NCBI GenBank assembly: GCA_002751075.1
Contig: NAOQ01000530.1
Location: 32,496 to 50,580, forward strand
Direction: 5' to 3'
Origin: Ichthyophonus hoferi
Lineage: Eukaryota > Opisthokonta > Ichthyosporea > Ichthyophonida > Ichthyophonidae
Length of the DNA: 18,085 nucleotides
How positions within the stretch are numbered: position 1 is the first letter of the stretch; each line of letters opens with the position of its first letter. A program made the translations under genes and the position numbers. Under the pieces are notes generated by a model. It did no database searches and was not told where the DNA came from. It was given only the letters and a program-made list of their open reading frames with translations. Shown piece after piece: positions 1-9,960 of this stretch.

Positions 1-479
1 AATCGATTCCGATTAGAATAAAACCAATTGCCATTCGTTGGCCAATAACGTCTTAATGCCGTGAATTTATATAATATGTATTAAAACAAGTGGTTACTTG
101 CTCTAGGGATTAGCCCCTCGTTTGCAATTTTGATTGTAATTTTCTGATAATATTATTGTATACAATGTTTATATATACAATTAATATTTCAATATATTTA
201 ACAGGTGAGTAGGACTTACTTCTTATTTTAACTCTGTATACAATATATTAACTTTAGCAGCCAATCCAATTGAGGGTAAGACTTAGATCTTTGTTTAACA
301 AAGGTCTTAGTAAAATACATGCCAAGTATATAGGTGGGAAGCTTAGATAAGTCCTGATGCCTGAAACAGAAGTAACTGCATTAACAACATAATGTGACAC
401 CCATAAAAGCCATTTCTTTTAAATAAGTTATAAAGAAATGGTTGCTAATGGAAACCACAATTTCATGTCGACTCTGAGG
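1..479. other. Window edge to copia remnant: no gene seen
   Basis: AT-rich sequence without a convincing gene. It should contain the RNase H end and 3' LTR of the copia element if that element is complete, but I could not recognise an RNase H motif or a copy of the candidate LTR found near 4706-5018. Either these parts have decayed beyond recognition, or the element was cut off or continues left of the window. Confidence 0.4.
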
Positions 480-589
480 AATAAGATAATAGGGGCAGTA
501 CTAGACTAAATATAATCCATACTTGCCCTTACCAGGTCGAGTAATTTTGATTGCTATACAGTCGTGAATTGGTTTCGAGTTATGAAGTA

Positions 590-1440
590 ATGCTTGATTT
601 CGTGTAATAAAACTTTTTGATGTGTATTGGGTATGGGTCTTTGATAAGTCCATACCCAAGAAAGCATAAGGCTCTTGTGTCGATGTTCTTTTGTATACGC
701 CATTCATTGAGTTGACAACTTCAATAATAGAATTATTACTGGGTCGACATATTAATAAATCATGACATAATAAATAGAGTGTATTGTCCCATTAGAAACA
801 TACTTCTTTCAACAACATCTGTCATAAAAAGATTGCTCAAAACCAGTTTTTGTTAGTAAATCTTTCAGAGTTTCGGCCCATACAGATGCTGATTAACGTA
901 GCCTATACAAGGATTTTTCAAGTTTATAGCCAGTAGTAGGTCGTTCCTTGTTAATAAGGCCAGGAATCTGTGACATTTAAATAGTTTCATTCAGGATTCC
1001 ATTGAGAAAGGCACCCTTTAAATCAAAGGTCATTAGAGACTGTCGATTATGAGCTGCAGACGCAATTAAATAATTAATAGAAAATAGAATAGCTAACAGG
1101 TCATGAATATCCTCAAAGAAAAGTATATATCACTATCTACTTGGTGAAAGTTTTTAATTATTAAACGTATTTGAAACCTTGGCTTTTCCTTGCCTTCTTT
1201 GGCAGAATAAATTAACTTGTAAGGCAAAATGCTAATGTCTGTTGGTAGATTATTTACCATTGCAATTATATCGGTGTCCTAAAGTTGTTTAATCACTAAA
1301 TGTGTTACTTCTGGCCATTCTTTTTCCTGTTTGGATTCTAAGGCCTACTTATAAATGTTCGACAATTTGATTGTCTTTCCATTACGTACTACAGTGTTTT
1401 TGGATATAGTAGCTATCATGACATTATTTGGAGACTTCTA
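590..1440 (-). pseudogene. Copia reverse transcriptase remnant
   Basis: The minus strand at about 983-1033 reads TFDLKGAFLNGIL, the copia reverse transcriptase motif that carries the first catalytic Asp. The region at about 680-790 corresponds to the catalytic-box area (the DLLI segment), and YAFLGMDLS at about 640-670 is the following conserved FLG motif. Fossil and broken; RNase H beyond it is not recognisable. Confidence 0.8.
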
Positions 1441-1549
1441 TAACATAAGACCATCATTATGTCTTGTCTATCTTAGTGGTGTGTTTTCATATCATTCCTC
1501 AATCCATGATATTTAATTATTAGATGATATATCAATATGACTAGAGGCT

Positions 1550-2467
1550 TCAGGCTAAGTCAAGTAGACCTTTCCTGTTTATTACTGAACCTTCGTCAAA
1601 CGTCACTGATCTGTTTATGCTAACCGAAAAATACCAATTCTCAGTGGGGATCCACATCTTATATTCCAGGGTATCAGGAAAATATCCAATTATATAACCC
1701 ATTCCTTTAGTGTGTGGTACGAGTTTCGGTTTTGGAGCTGAATCTAATGAAAAGCCAAAAGAACCAAAAATTCTAAGATGATTATAATATGGGCTTTTGT
1801 CATTCCATTGTTCAAAAGAAGCAAAAGCACCTGTTGGGGTGGTTGTTGTTTTGAAATTATAGATATGAGTAAGAGTCATTGCTGTTTCACCTCAAAAAAT
1901 TAAAAGTAAGTCAGATGCGTACATGATACATCGAATTCCATTAAAAAGTTCCCTGCTGCATCTTTCGGCAATTCCGTTGCTATTACTAAAATAAGGAGTG
2001 GTTACACGATGGGCAATTCCGTTATCTACCAAATATTTCTTGAACTCTTTTCCTGAATATTCACTTTCTCCGTCTGTTAATAAAGAAGCAAGTCTGTTTG
2101 TTATGACGAAACAAACATCTTGCATAATATTCCTTAAAACATGAATGGGTCTCATACTTTGATTTTAATAGAAATACTATTACATATCTACTAAATATAT
2201 CATTATGATAATAAAAATGGAAACCAGATATAGTTTTTAGGACAATTTTACCACAAATACCAGAACATGTGCAAGCCAAAATACGAGGTTAACACTCAGT
2301 GCATTGGGAAAAACTTGCCATTTTCCATTTAACCACAGGAAAAATACAACAAAATTTCTCGTTATTACCCATGTCTTCCAAATCACCAAAACCTTTTTTA
2401 AAACTATGAGCTGAAGAATGTTTAAGTCTGAAGTGCAAAATGATTTTTGTGGGGTGATTGTTATCAC
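1550..2467 (-). pseudogene. Copia integrase remnant
   Basis: The most recognisable part of the fossil. From 2467 to about 2250 lies the pre-integrase/HHCC area. From 2280 to 1890 comes the catalytic core, with FSRYVIVFLLKSK (first Asp region) and a second half with GESEYSGKEF and TPYFSNSNGIAER, typical of the copia integrase D,D35E fold. From 1879 to 1550 the segment with HLRIFGSFGF and a Gly-Tyr motif matches the conserved stretch that links integrase to reverse transcriptase in copia polyproteins. Broken. Confidence 0.85.
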
Positions 2468-2899
2468 ATATTACGTTATTAATGGTTACATCCTGAATGA
2501 GTACCTTTTATTTGTGATGCAGATGTACAACATGGGCAGTTTAATTACATATCACAGGTTTGTTTTGGTTTGCTAAGGGTATTAATATCTTGCTCAATAT
2601 GTACCAAAGCTTGTCTTTGTATAATTGAAGTGCTGATTTTAGTCTTGATTTACTTTTATCTAAGTATCTTTGGGAATCGCCAGGGCATGCAAAAAGTGTA
2701 ATACCTTGAAGTAAGAATGGCCCATCACTTAAAATAAAAATAGGCAGAAATAATGATTCGACAAGGCCTACATTATTTATTATGATATTCGAAGAACCAC
2801 CATTATGTAGGTATCATATTGTTACTGAGCCCGTACCTGCAACAAAACTTTTACTATTGTTACCTCAGCTTACAATATTTTTTGAAGTCTGATCTCATG

Positions 2900-2975
2900 G
2901 CTTGAAATGTAAAAGATATTTCGGATCACTGATCAAATGACGTGTACTATCTGTATCCCATATTGTCATGATTTT
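2900..2975 (-). pseudogene. Copia aspartic protease remnant
   Basis: The minus strand reads WDTDSTRHLISDPKY, which matches the copia protease signature in which an Asp-Ser/Thr pair follows a Trp and precedes a His. It lies between the gag zinc-knuckle and the integrase as expected. Fossil. Confidence 0.65.
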
Positions 2976-3439
2976 TTCTAAAGGTACAGATACTAAGGAT
3001 ATATTGTTGAAATAATAGTCAATATTAAAAAATGTTGTAGTGATATAAGTGGAATTATCACCATTGAAAACACAATGTGAACATCTTGCATTTGCTTTAA
3101 TAAACTCAGTGCTGGAAGGATGAAGATGTTCGTTTATAATACTGTTGTTGTCGAATGTAATTTGCTAGTTATCCGAGTACGATAGTTGTTTATTATTTCC
3201 TTTTGATGATATAGGACTGTTGCTTATGAAATTGGTTCTGCCACTATTGTCAGAGCTTTATCTATAGCCTCTATTCCTACCTTTACCTTGTCTACCACGT
3301 TTACTACCACAGCCACTATGACCACCTTTCCAGTTGCCACGATTATTATTTTGCTTAGAAGCTCAATTTTTTATATTCGTCAAATTCAGGTTTTCCAATC
3401 TTGCCGCCATCTTGGATGAATTTTCCTACTATTTGGCAA

Positions 3440-4400
3440 TTTAAAAATAAATAGCTGGTTCTACCACAACCTCCGCAGACATATTTATCATTTCCATTCA
3501 GATTGGTAGTATAATTGAATTTATTTTCGAAATTATCCATATGATTCTCGATAGAAGTATTATTCCATTGCCTACAAGGTATATCATTATTAATTAATGC
3601 CATGTTAGCGAACTTTAGTTGGACCTTTGATAATCCTGATGCCATAGATACCTTTTCTCGCTTAAGACGGTTTTGTAATACAAGTATCGATTCCAACCTC
3701 AATACCATATTGTCATTACCATTTGATATTGAATCATTGCTTATCCGCCAGTTCTTCATAATTTGGGTGAGATGTTCTCTTTTACTTAAACTTTAGTTTA
3801 GGATTTCTATTACAATTTTTTCAGTTATGATGTTCTCGAGTTCATCATATTGAACCTCATTCGCAAGTTATCAACTCTGGAAATGAAGTCGATGCCCGAT
3901 TATGTTGAAAGTAATTTACATCTGCGTATAATTTTCTAATCTCTTCTTCAGGACGAGCTGCAAATTTATTGTTGAGGCTGCTCATAACATTCAAAATTGA
4001 ACAAGTTGATGTACAGTTTATGTCGCATGCCAAATCTTCCGTGATTGAATTGTTCACTAATAATAGAAATATGTATTCTTGTTTCCTACGTGACATGGTC
4101 ATGTTTGCTACTGGGATATTTAACCAGATGTTTTTGATATCAAGTATGTTAGTTTGAAATAACATATTTCTTTTCCAAGTGACATATATGATATTAGTTT
4201 GGTTGCTACAAGCCTGATAATAGGTTTGGAAGCTTTTCCATTACCACTATTAACCATGATTATAAACCTTCTTGCTGTGTCTTTTGTTTTAGCTGTGTCG
4301 TTTATCACTGAGGTTGTGCCGAATGTTATAATAGAGAAGGGTTGTATGGCCACAATGAGGTGCCACTTTCTGATGGAGACGAGTCTACCGGTCACAATGT
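3440..4400 (-). pseudogene. Copia gag remnant with zinc-knuckle-like end
   Basis: Fossil gag region. A central stretch (about 3860-4100) resembles the copia gag core, rich in Leu, Asn and Glu, with a helical LNNKFAARPEEEIRKLY-like segment. Near 3440-3485 there is a Cys-rich CxxC(x)n-type cluster where the nucleocapsid zinc knuckle is expected. Gag would form the particle shell. The region is broken. Confidence 0.6.
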
Positions 4401-4678
4401 GTTGTGAATAATGAAGTTCTCTGGCTAGAAGGAGTAAGGCACCGCAAAAATATCAAAGATATATATAAAACAACAAAATAGTGCAAAATTTGACTAGGTT
4501 GTTAAAAAATGAAATTATTTCACTTTTTAGAGGAGAAAAAATAATAACTTATAAATCAAATCCCTTATTTTACCAAACTTTATATACTTTTTTTAATAAT
4601 AATAATTACTTAATATTATGGGAGCAGATGTTGAAAGAATCAGTGAAGGATTTAAAAATCTATAGATAATTTTTTGCT

Positions 4679-4705
4679 AAGCGTGCTGGAAATAAACCCA
4701 TAACC
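4679..4705 (-). other. Primer binding site, initiator tRNA-Met type
   Basis: On the plus strand this stretch carries two blocks (4679-4689 and 4697-4705) matching the anticodon-stem/loop region of eukaryotic initiator tRNA-Met, so the minus-strand element RNA would pair with it. Copia-family elements are known to prime from an internally cut half of initiator tRNA-Met rather than from the tRNA 3' end. This supports both the family assignment and the LTR position. Confidence 0.6.
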
Positions 4706-5018
4706 TTATTATGATTTAAGAATGTTTATTGACCCCAGACAGATAGGTAACAGGAACCCGAAGACTAAAGATAATAACAGTTTATTCAATCTGTTACACT
4801 CCTTACACTAAAATAAACTCCTGCCCAAAATGACTAGTTCAGGTATATATATATATAACATCTCTTCCAATCGGAATAATCAAATATGCTTTTGCATGCT
4901 TCTATTGATCTAAATCGACCGTTGCTAGATGGGAAATATATTTTAGCAATTAATTATAGCCAGTAAATTCTTCCAGAAGACGAAACTATACACCTATTAT
5001 AGGAATTTCACATTACAT
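4706..5018 (-). repeat. Candidate 5' LTR of the copia fossil
   Basis: This stretch lies immediately upstream (minus sense) of the primer binding site. In minus-strand order it has a TG-type start near 5018, an alternating TATA tract at about 4843-4857, then an AATAAA signal at about 4725-4731 shortly before the primer site, which fits a U3-R-U5 arrangement. The partner LTR was not found, so the boundaries rest on position and these signals only. Confidence 0.45.
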
Positions 5019-5482
5019 ATATTAGGTATGAAGTCCGAATTTAAACACATACATGCTATGTATGTTACGCACTACGTAAGAAAAGCCCTCAATTGTTTTA
5101 CATGTATATGGTCACTGTATTATATCAATTGCGTGAAAGCATAAAACCAATTATAAATAAAGAACCTTTAATTTAGTATAATGTATGGTTGACAATACGT
5201 AGCGTGTTTTATTCTTTATTCTATTTTTTGTTACTAATGGTCTAATAATAACTCCACACTTTCATTAATTAATTAATACTGTGGCCACGTCACTGGCTCC
5301 TACCACACACGGGTATAATACTTATTAATGTAATAAATTTACGAATAGTATAAATAATATATATATAGTTATAAACCTGGTAACGGTATAGTTGTATTGG
5401 CGTATGAGTCTACCAATAGAATTTACTGTAACTGACGATAAATAAATTTCACTTCTACCATCCTTTTACATTCCTTCAATAT
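5019..5482. other. Intergenic spacer between copia LTR and host gene
   Basis: AT-rich spacer between the element and the stop codon of the four-exon host gene, both running leftward. It holds the poly(A) signals listed separately, a TTAATTAATTAAT run near 5264-5278 and TA-rich tracts. No gene seen. Confidence 0.6.
5208..5220 (-). terminator. Two overlapping-range AATAAA poly(A) signals
   Basis: The minus strand carries AATAAA twice, at 5215-5220 and 5208-5213, about 265 bases past the stop codon at 5483-5485. This is a plausible 3' end for the four-exon gene. Cleavage would fall near 5185-5200. Confidence 0.5.
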
Positions 5483-6277
5483 CTATGTGCCAGTCAATGG
5501 CATCACTAAATCAATCTCTACTGCTTTTACACCCGGTAGACTTTCCTCCAATTGGTTATTTTCTTGTTCCTCCCTCTCACGCAGTTGCCACGGTGATGAT
5601 GTAGGCATACCCAATCTCTCCACAGATGCATTAAATCCCAATTCAGGCTCACCCTTAACCTCATTGCAATCTACTATCTGATTGGTTTCGCCACCACTGG
5701 ACTGATGTTGACTATCTATATACCTATCCACGCCTACGCTACCCAATCTACCCTCTTTCTGATTAGTCTGAATAACCTGATCATCACTGATTGCTTCCAA
5801 ATTTGAAACAACAACTTCCATATAAGGTACAGCCTTATCTTTGACGTCATCGGCGCCAATCACAACCGGAATCTTTCCCTCACTCACCAATAGATTATGA
5901 TGGCGCGTAACAGCATGGAGACCCCGCGGCTTATTATATTTTCCTAATATAGTTAACATCTCTATGGATTCCTCTAGGAATTCTATCCACCTATCCGCTC
6001 CATTGGTGACGTCATGCCCTAAATACCTAAATTCCAACCAAGAATAACACTTCTCAGCCAATCGTTGTAGCCTCTCCTTCTTACTCTGACGGCTGACTTG
6101 GTGTTTTGGAAGCACTGTATTACTCTTTCCTAATCCGGCATAGCGACCACGTGGCTTATTCATCTTCCCTCCCCTATAGAATATACGATAGAGATCGTCC
6201 AATAGTTCGTCCTCATCTGGCGTCAAAGTACAGTTGGCACGTGCACGATCTAAGGCGGCATAACATTTATCTCTTAC
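5483..6277 (-). CDS. Exon 4 (terminal), duplicated-module exon
   Basis: 265 codons including the TAG at 5483-5485. The first module runs from KCYAALD to NKPRGRYAG (exon residues 4-47). The second runs from KCYSWLE to NKPRGLHAV (76-123). Shared positions include KCY, a Leu two or three residues on, an acidic/hydrophobic helix and GKxNKPRGxxA. A 28-residue basic linker separates them. The remaining 140 residues are low-similarity, polar and Gln/Glu-rich. The acceptor is ATCAACAAACAG, followed directly by GTAAGAG. Confidence 0.85.
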   Translation of the reverse strand, partial: VRDKCYAALDRARANCTLTPDEDELLDDLYRIFYRGGKMNKPRGRYAGLGKSNTVLPKHQVSRQSKKERLQRLAEKCYSWLEFRYLGHDVTNGADRWIEFLEESIEMLTILGKYNKPRGLHAVTRHHNLLVSEGKIPVVIGADDVKDKAVPYMEVVVSNLEAISDDQVIQTNQKEGRLGSVGVDRYIDSQHQSSGGETNQIVDCNEVKGEPELGFNASVERLGMPTSSPWQLREREEQENNQLEESLPGVKAVEIDLVMPLTGT

Positions 6278-8804
6278 CTGTTTGTTGATTGAAAGAATAG
6301 AATTAACAAAGGATAGCATTAGTTAATGGATAATTAAAAATTAAAAATTTAAATATCAAGTGGGATTTAGATGTTTATATGTATTTATATATATATAAGA
6401 TGAATGTTATTGGTTATCTAGAATATGGTGTGATCTATAGATGAGGATATTGAGTTAAATGGATCTGTGCATATTGATAAACAGATATATAGGTGAATTT
6501 TCAAGTGAATTGCAGGCATATGATGTGATAACCTATAGGGGGCTGGAATAAAGTGTGACATGGTGGTATCTTAAATGTATATGATTGAGTAATTATATTG
6601 TACTTAAGAGGTAAAATGATTCATACATAGCGCACAGTTAAAATATTTTTTTAAAAAGTAGTGTTTTTTATTAGTTATATTTATTTATTTGGCTTTATTG
6701 CTCTTATCGAATAATATGAAGGGTTATGCTAATAACTTTAAAATAAATGGGCTCTTTTAACTATAGATGAAACTGGTATTATTAAAATGTTCAGGAGAAA
6801 ACAATATAAATAATAAAAAGTGCGTTAAATTAACGTTAGAATAAGCTAATCACAAACAGGAATTTTTTTAAAAAAAAAATTAACTGGATATTTTGGTATA
6901 CTTTGTATATGTAAAAGGGTCAGACCAAACAACAGATGTAAAAATAGAATATTATATATTTAAAATATCATTAGCATACAAGCTAGAAGGGAGAGGTAAA
7001 CTTTTCTTCAACCTAAGAATGCCTAACCAGTAACCAGATCACATTATAAACAAGAACAACCAATCATAAGCAGGGATCAGGTGGTTACCAACCTGTAAGA
7101 TCCTTGTCTTACTATTGGCTCTACTATCCCTCACTGCCTGGGCCCTTTGCTTTAGGGTATGTTGGCGAGAAGCGTCCTTAGCACCTAGGCTCATAAGGAC
7201 CCTGTATAGAAAGAGGGAAGGAGAGAAAGTGAATGTGGGTGTAGGTATAATGGAATGATAATATAATAGGATAGGATAATATTAATTATAATTAATTATA
7301 ACCTACCAATGGTCCGTGACTTGAATCAGTGATAGTATAGGTATAGGTGGTCTTATCATATTAATATATATATATATACTAATTATATAATTACAATTAA
7401 TTATAACCTACCAATGCGCCGTGCCTTGAATCAGTGATAGTACAGGTATAGGTGGGTCGTATCATATTACCAAATATATACTAATTACATGCAATAATAT
7501 AATACGAATAGTGTAATTGTACAATAGAAAGCTAGTATAATAGTATAATAGCGCAATAGTCTAATATTACAATAGTATAGTAGTATGTATGTTGCTAATA
7601 TTGACATCACCTCTCAGTCACCTGACATGTATATAGTGACCAGTTAACACTTACTTACCTACAATATCCATAAATGGACTAATAAAGCTATTCCCTCACA
7701 GCTATCCATATAGATGTACACCTTACATACTATTGTTCTAAAAAGTACGCAACATCATCATATCCGCTAATAGAAAATCAGAAAATAATAATAAAAGATA
7801 AGTAAGCTAATAGGAAACTAGAATTAAAATCATGGTTCGCACCATACTTACCTAGCGGCAGCCAATCCGCTCTCTCCTGACTCAACAAACCCACCCCTAT
7901 AGATACCTTGTAAGCCAATTGAAACAAGGGGTGGGAGGAAGATATAGTCATATACCCTTCCAGTAACAACACCACATATTGACCTATTCACAACAACATA
8001 AATAACTTACATAGTTTGGTGTGTTAGATTGGAAACCAATCTGTTAAAGATTAAAATACTATTAAAATTTAGTTTAAATTATAAAATGGTTAATTGATTG
8101 GATAATATTATTAATGATAAAATTTCGTTGGATTCTAGTTATTGTGATAAATTATTTTATTATGATGTAACATTATTATATATTATTATGCATTATTGGA
8201 ATTAATATAATTCATCAATTCATTATTCTGAATAGTAACTTAACCATACCCTAAGTACTCCAAATGATATTTTAGATATTTTAGTAAAAGAAAAGAAAAA
8301 CAGAAAAAGAGAAGGAACTAGCAAGGAAGTGGAAGAAAACAGAGAAAGAATAGAGAGGAAGGCATAGGGGCATGTGTCGGTATGCGTAGGCACATGTATG
8401 ATTATTATAACACAGAGAGATAAAAATACAACTAGAAAGAGAGGAAGAGAAAGATAATCATAGGTAAAGGAGAAGGTAATATGAATTAAAGAAAAATAGA
8501 GAGAAAGAGAGAAAGAAAGAGAAAGAACATTGTATACAAGTATTAACGTATAGTAACATAAAAACCCTAACTCTTACCAGTTAGTCCCTGTATCCCCATC
8601 TCGTCCTTCCTTACTTGTAGCAGGTGGGGGAGCTATGCAGCTTACTGTGTCTCCTTCCACCTCCTCTACAACTACATCTCCCCCTACCCTATCTGTATTC
8701 TCGGTAAGTAAGGCCTGCATCTCCTGCATGTCCTCAAAGGTGACTGGTTCGGAGGAGAGCTCATCACCGGGCAAGGACAAATGAATGCCTAGGTTCATGT
8801 TCAT
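5483..8804 (-). CDS. Four-exon gene, unrecognised protein with duplicated NKPRG module
   Basis: Model: exons 8578-8804, 7852-7896, 7093-7201 and 5483-6277, joined in phases 2, 2 and 0, giving 391 codons plus TAG. Each junction has AG/GT borders and the frame stays open throughout, which is the main support. Residues 1-76 are acidic and Met/Glu-rich; 77-127 include a small Gly/Ala segment and a basic stretch rich in Arg, Gln and Lys. Residues 128 onward hold two copies of a module that begins KCY and ends NKPRG, then a polar Gln/Glu/Ser-rich tail. No signal peptide or membrane span is visible, so a cytosolic or nuclear protein is likely. I do not recognise the family. The last exon also has an ATG at 6317-6319 in the same frame that would give a 278-residue single-exon protein; I prefer splicing because the phases fit and the ATG lies in what looks like the acceptor tract. 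Confidence 0.75.
6278..7092 (-). other. Intron 3 of the four-exon gene
   Basis: AT-rich, with no open frame or second exon that I can support. It contains TATA runs near 6383-6398 and a T/A homopolymer junction near 6862-6880. A TTAACTAAT stretch at about 6317-6328 (minus sense) upstream of the acceptor resembles a branch-point sequence. Confidence 0.6.
7093..7201 (-). CDS. Exon 3 of the four-exon gene
   Basis: It has a strong acceptor (pyrimidine tract then CTATACAG) at 7202-7203, and 109 bases encoding a basic segment VLMSLGAKDASRQHTL followed by Arg/Gln/Ser-rich sequence. The donor CAG|GTTGGT is weak; a second possible donor (GTAACC) lies four bases further and would break the frame with exon 4. 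Confidence 0.7.
7275..7490 (+). repeat. Tandem duplication of about 105 bp inside intron 2
   Basis: Two copies of a unit containing ATTATAACCTACCAATG, then CTTGAATCAGTGATAGTA and AGGTATAGGTGG, then a TATA stretch. Matching points are at 7301 and 7406, 105 bases apart, and the copies differ at only a few positions over about 75 bases. Confidence 0.85.
7495..7590 (+). repeat. Degenerate AATAGTAT-type microsatellite in intron 2
   Basis: Imperfect repetition of ATAATAGTA-like units. The same word family forms the long array at 17905-18085, suggesting a genome-wide repeat type. Confidence 0.6.
7852..7896 (-). CDS. Exon 2, 45-nt microexon
   Basis: The acceptor is TATCTATAG and the donor is the consensus AG|GTAAGT at 7852/7851. 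The 45 bases are phase 2 at both ends and read GGFVESGESGLAAA. An alternative acceptor ten bases upstream (ACAAG) would put the entry phase out of step with exon 1. Because length is a multiple of three, skipping this exon would keep the frame. Confidence 0.65.
7897..8577 (-). other. Intron 1, with long polypurine (plus) tract
   Basis: No exon seen. From about 8288 to 8530 the plus strand is very A/G-rich (GAGAAAGAGAGAAAGAAAG-like), so the pre-mRNA has a long C/U-rich tract soon after the donor. The left part (8030-8250) is AT-rich. The tract may simply be an expanded simple repeat. Confidence 0.6.
8578..8804 (-). CDS. Exon 1 of the four-exon gene
   Basis: Starts MNMNLG; a second ATG follows two codons later. 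It encodes 75 codons plus two bases, acidic, with an EDMQEMQALL helix-like stretch and a VVVEEVEGD run. The donor is TG|GTAAGA at 8578/8577. Without splicing the frame ends one codon later at TAA, so the donor decides the model. Confidence 0.75.
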
Positions 8805-8843
8805 AATTTCTATTTTTTGTTTTTAAAACTAAAAAAAAATATA

Positions 8844-8852
8844 TTATACCAT
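8844..8852 (-). other. Two-codon upstream ORF (ATG GTA TAA)
   Basis: If transcription starts about 30 bases past the TATA box at 8885-8892, the leader contains this minimal upstream ORF 40 bases before the main ATG. It could lower translation. It depends on the inferred start site. Confidence 0.3.
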
Positions 8853-8884
8853 TAGTATAGGTATTCACTAAGGTTTGGTTTTTC

Positions 8885-8892
8885 TTTATATA
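8885..8892 (-). promoter_or_regulatory. TATA box of the four-exon gene
   Basis: TATATAAA followed by G on the minus strand, with a CT-rich stretch upstream, about 80 bases before the ATG at 8804. Position and sequence fit a TATA promoter giving a short leader. AT-rich surroundings make chance TATA words common, so confidence is moderate. Confidence 0.5.
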
Positions 8893-9637
8893 AGAGAGAG
8901 GGAGGTACCCACACAATGGGGGTTGACCACCTCAAGTATTTTGAAATTTTATAACGAGTAATGAAATGTTTATATTTTAGTTTCATTGATGTATATAGAA
9001 ACATTTATATAGTAGTGTATAGTATTATGTTGTATTTCCTGATATGATTTATGTTATATTATAATATATTATATTATATTATCTTATCTTATCTTGATTC
9101 TAGTATAAGCAATTACTATAAAGGTAAGGTACTATTTGCACTCTAGCTAGTCTTCCCGCCATTAATTACAATTATCCCGATGATACACGCTTAATTTGCG
9201 CACAATTGACTAACGGAAATACAGGGATTAATTGGTGACCAATCAATTATGATAATTGCAGTTACTGTGATTGTAAAATTTTAAATGTTTGTAACTAAAT
9301 CAAAATGGCAAAAAACGTTTTAACATTTTAAACTGGCTCTTGATTAATTTATTAAGTTTATTATAGTGGCTTACCCGCAAGTACCTTCAACCACTCATAG
9401 TTCAATAAATTAGGGTTGTAGGCGGTAATAGGTTGAAATATTCAATTACTATTAACTATATTGTATACAAATATACATATATACTATTACATGTAGTTAT
9501 ATACATACATATTTATGTCCTATCATACTATAATATATTTATACATATGACTAAATTAACATAATAACACAATAAGAACCACTTTAAATTTAAGCAAAGG
9601 TTCTAATTGATTATTATTGTCGTTAAAGTCTATTTAG
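8893..9637. other. Upstream region of the four-exon gene, no gene seen
   Basis: AT-rich. It holds a TTATA/TTATC pentanucleotide run at about 9056-9095 and a CCAAT inverted repeat at 9231-9243. A short open stretch on the minus strand near 9375-9430, ending at a GTAAGC donor-like word, was seen but has no acceptor and is not called. Confidence 0.5.
9231..9243. promoter_or_regulatory. CCAAT inverted repeat (ATTGGTGACCAAT)
   Basis: Perfect six-base arms around one central base, giving a CCAAT box on each strand. It lies about 340 bases upstream of the TATA box, just outside the gene-poor block. It could be an NF-Y type site or part of the broader CCAAT enrichment. Confidence 0.35.
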
Positions 9638-9777
9638 CAAGCATCAACAATATGTTGTGGTTATTATCTCACCCATGTTCTGGATGGCAACCGAATATTG
9701 CAAGCAGTGAATTTAGGATAAAAACTGTATAGCCTTTATTTATTATAGTATCACTAAAGAATGAAGAGACATCAATC
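9638..9777 (-). repeat. Left copy of a diverged inverted repeat
   Basis: Read on the minus strand, this stretch shares with 11728-11860 (plus strand) the words TAGTGATACT, AATAAAGGCTATACAGTTTT, TGCTTGCAA and GGTGA[A/G]ATAAT, in that order, with small gaps. It may be one end of a transposon with long inverted termini or one of two insertions of a dispersed repeat. No coding capacity is visible. Confidence 0.7.
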
Positions 9778-9819
9778 GGCCTCGGCGGAGCTTTTCATAG
9801 TTTCTATATATTGCACTAT

Positions 9820-9960
9820 AATATAATATAATGTGGTATGGTATGGTATAATATAACATAGAATAGCACAGCATGACAAAACATAATATAATATACTATA
9901 ATATAATATAATACAGCGTAGTATTATGATATAGTATAGTACAATGTAATGTGGTAGTTT
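9820..9960 (+). repeat. TATAA-type pentanucleotide microsatellite
   Basis: Degenerate five-base repetition (TATAA, TATGG, CATAG and similar words) over about 140 bases inside the gene-poor block. Confidence 0.75.

Larger units (their letters stand above)
480..5018 (-). mobile_element. Fossil Ty1/copia LTR retrotransposon
   Basis: Reading the minus strand from high to low coordinates gives the copia order: candidate LTR, primer binding site, gag, protease, integrase, reverse transcriptase. This order, with integrase before reverse transcriptase, separates Ty1/copia from Ty3 elements. Similarity is spread over several frames and the element is clearly broken, with at least ten breaks, so it looks like an old inactive copy. 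Only one candidate LTR is visible, so LTR divergence cannot be used to date it. The right edge (candidate LTR start near 5018) and the left edge are approximate. Its decay contrasts with the intact host gene next to it, which runs in the same direction. Confidence 0.88.

Noticed and set aside
3602-4669. Several 62-70 codon plus-strand frames
   Set aside because: They are antisense to the copia gag and leader region.
9375-9430. Minus-strand open stretch (NLLNYEWLKVLAG) ending at GTAAGC
   Set aside because: It has no acceptor in frame, an in-frame stop close upstream, and no partner exon.
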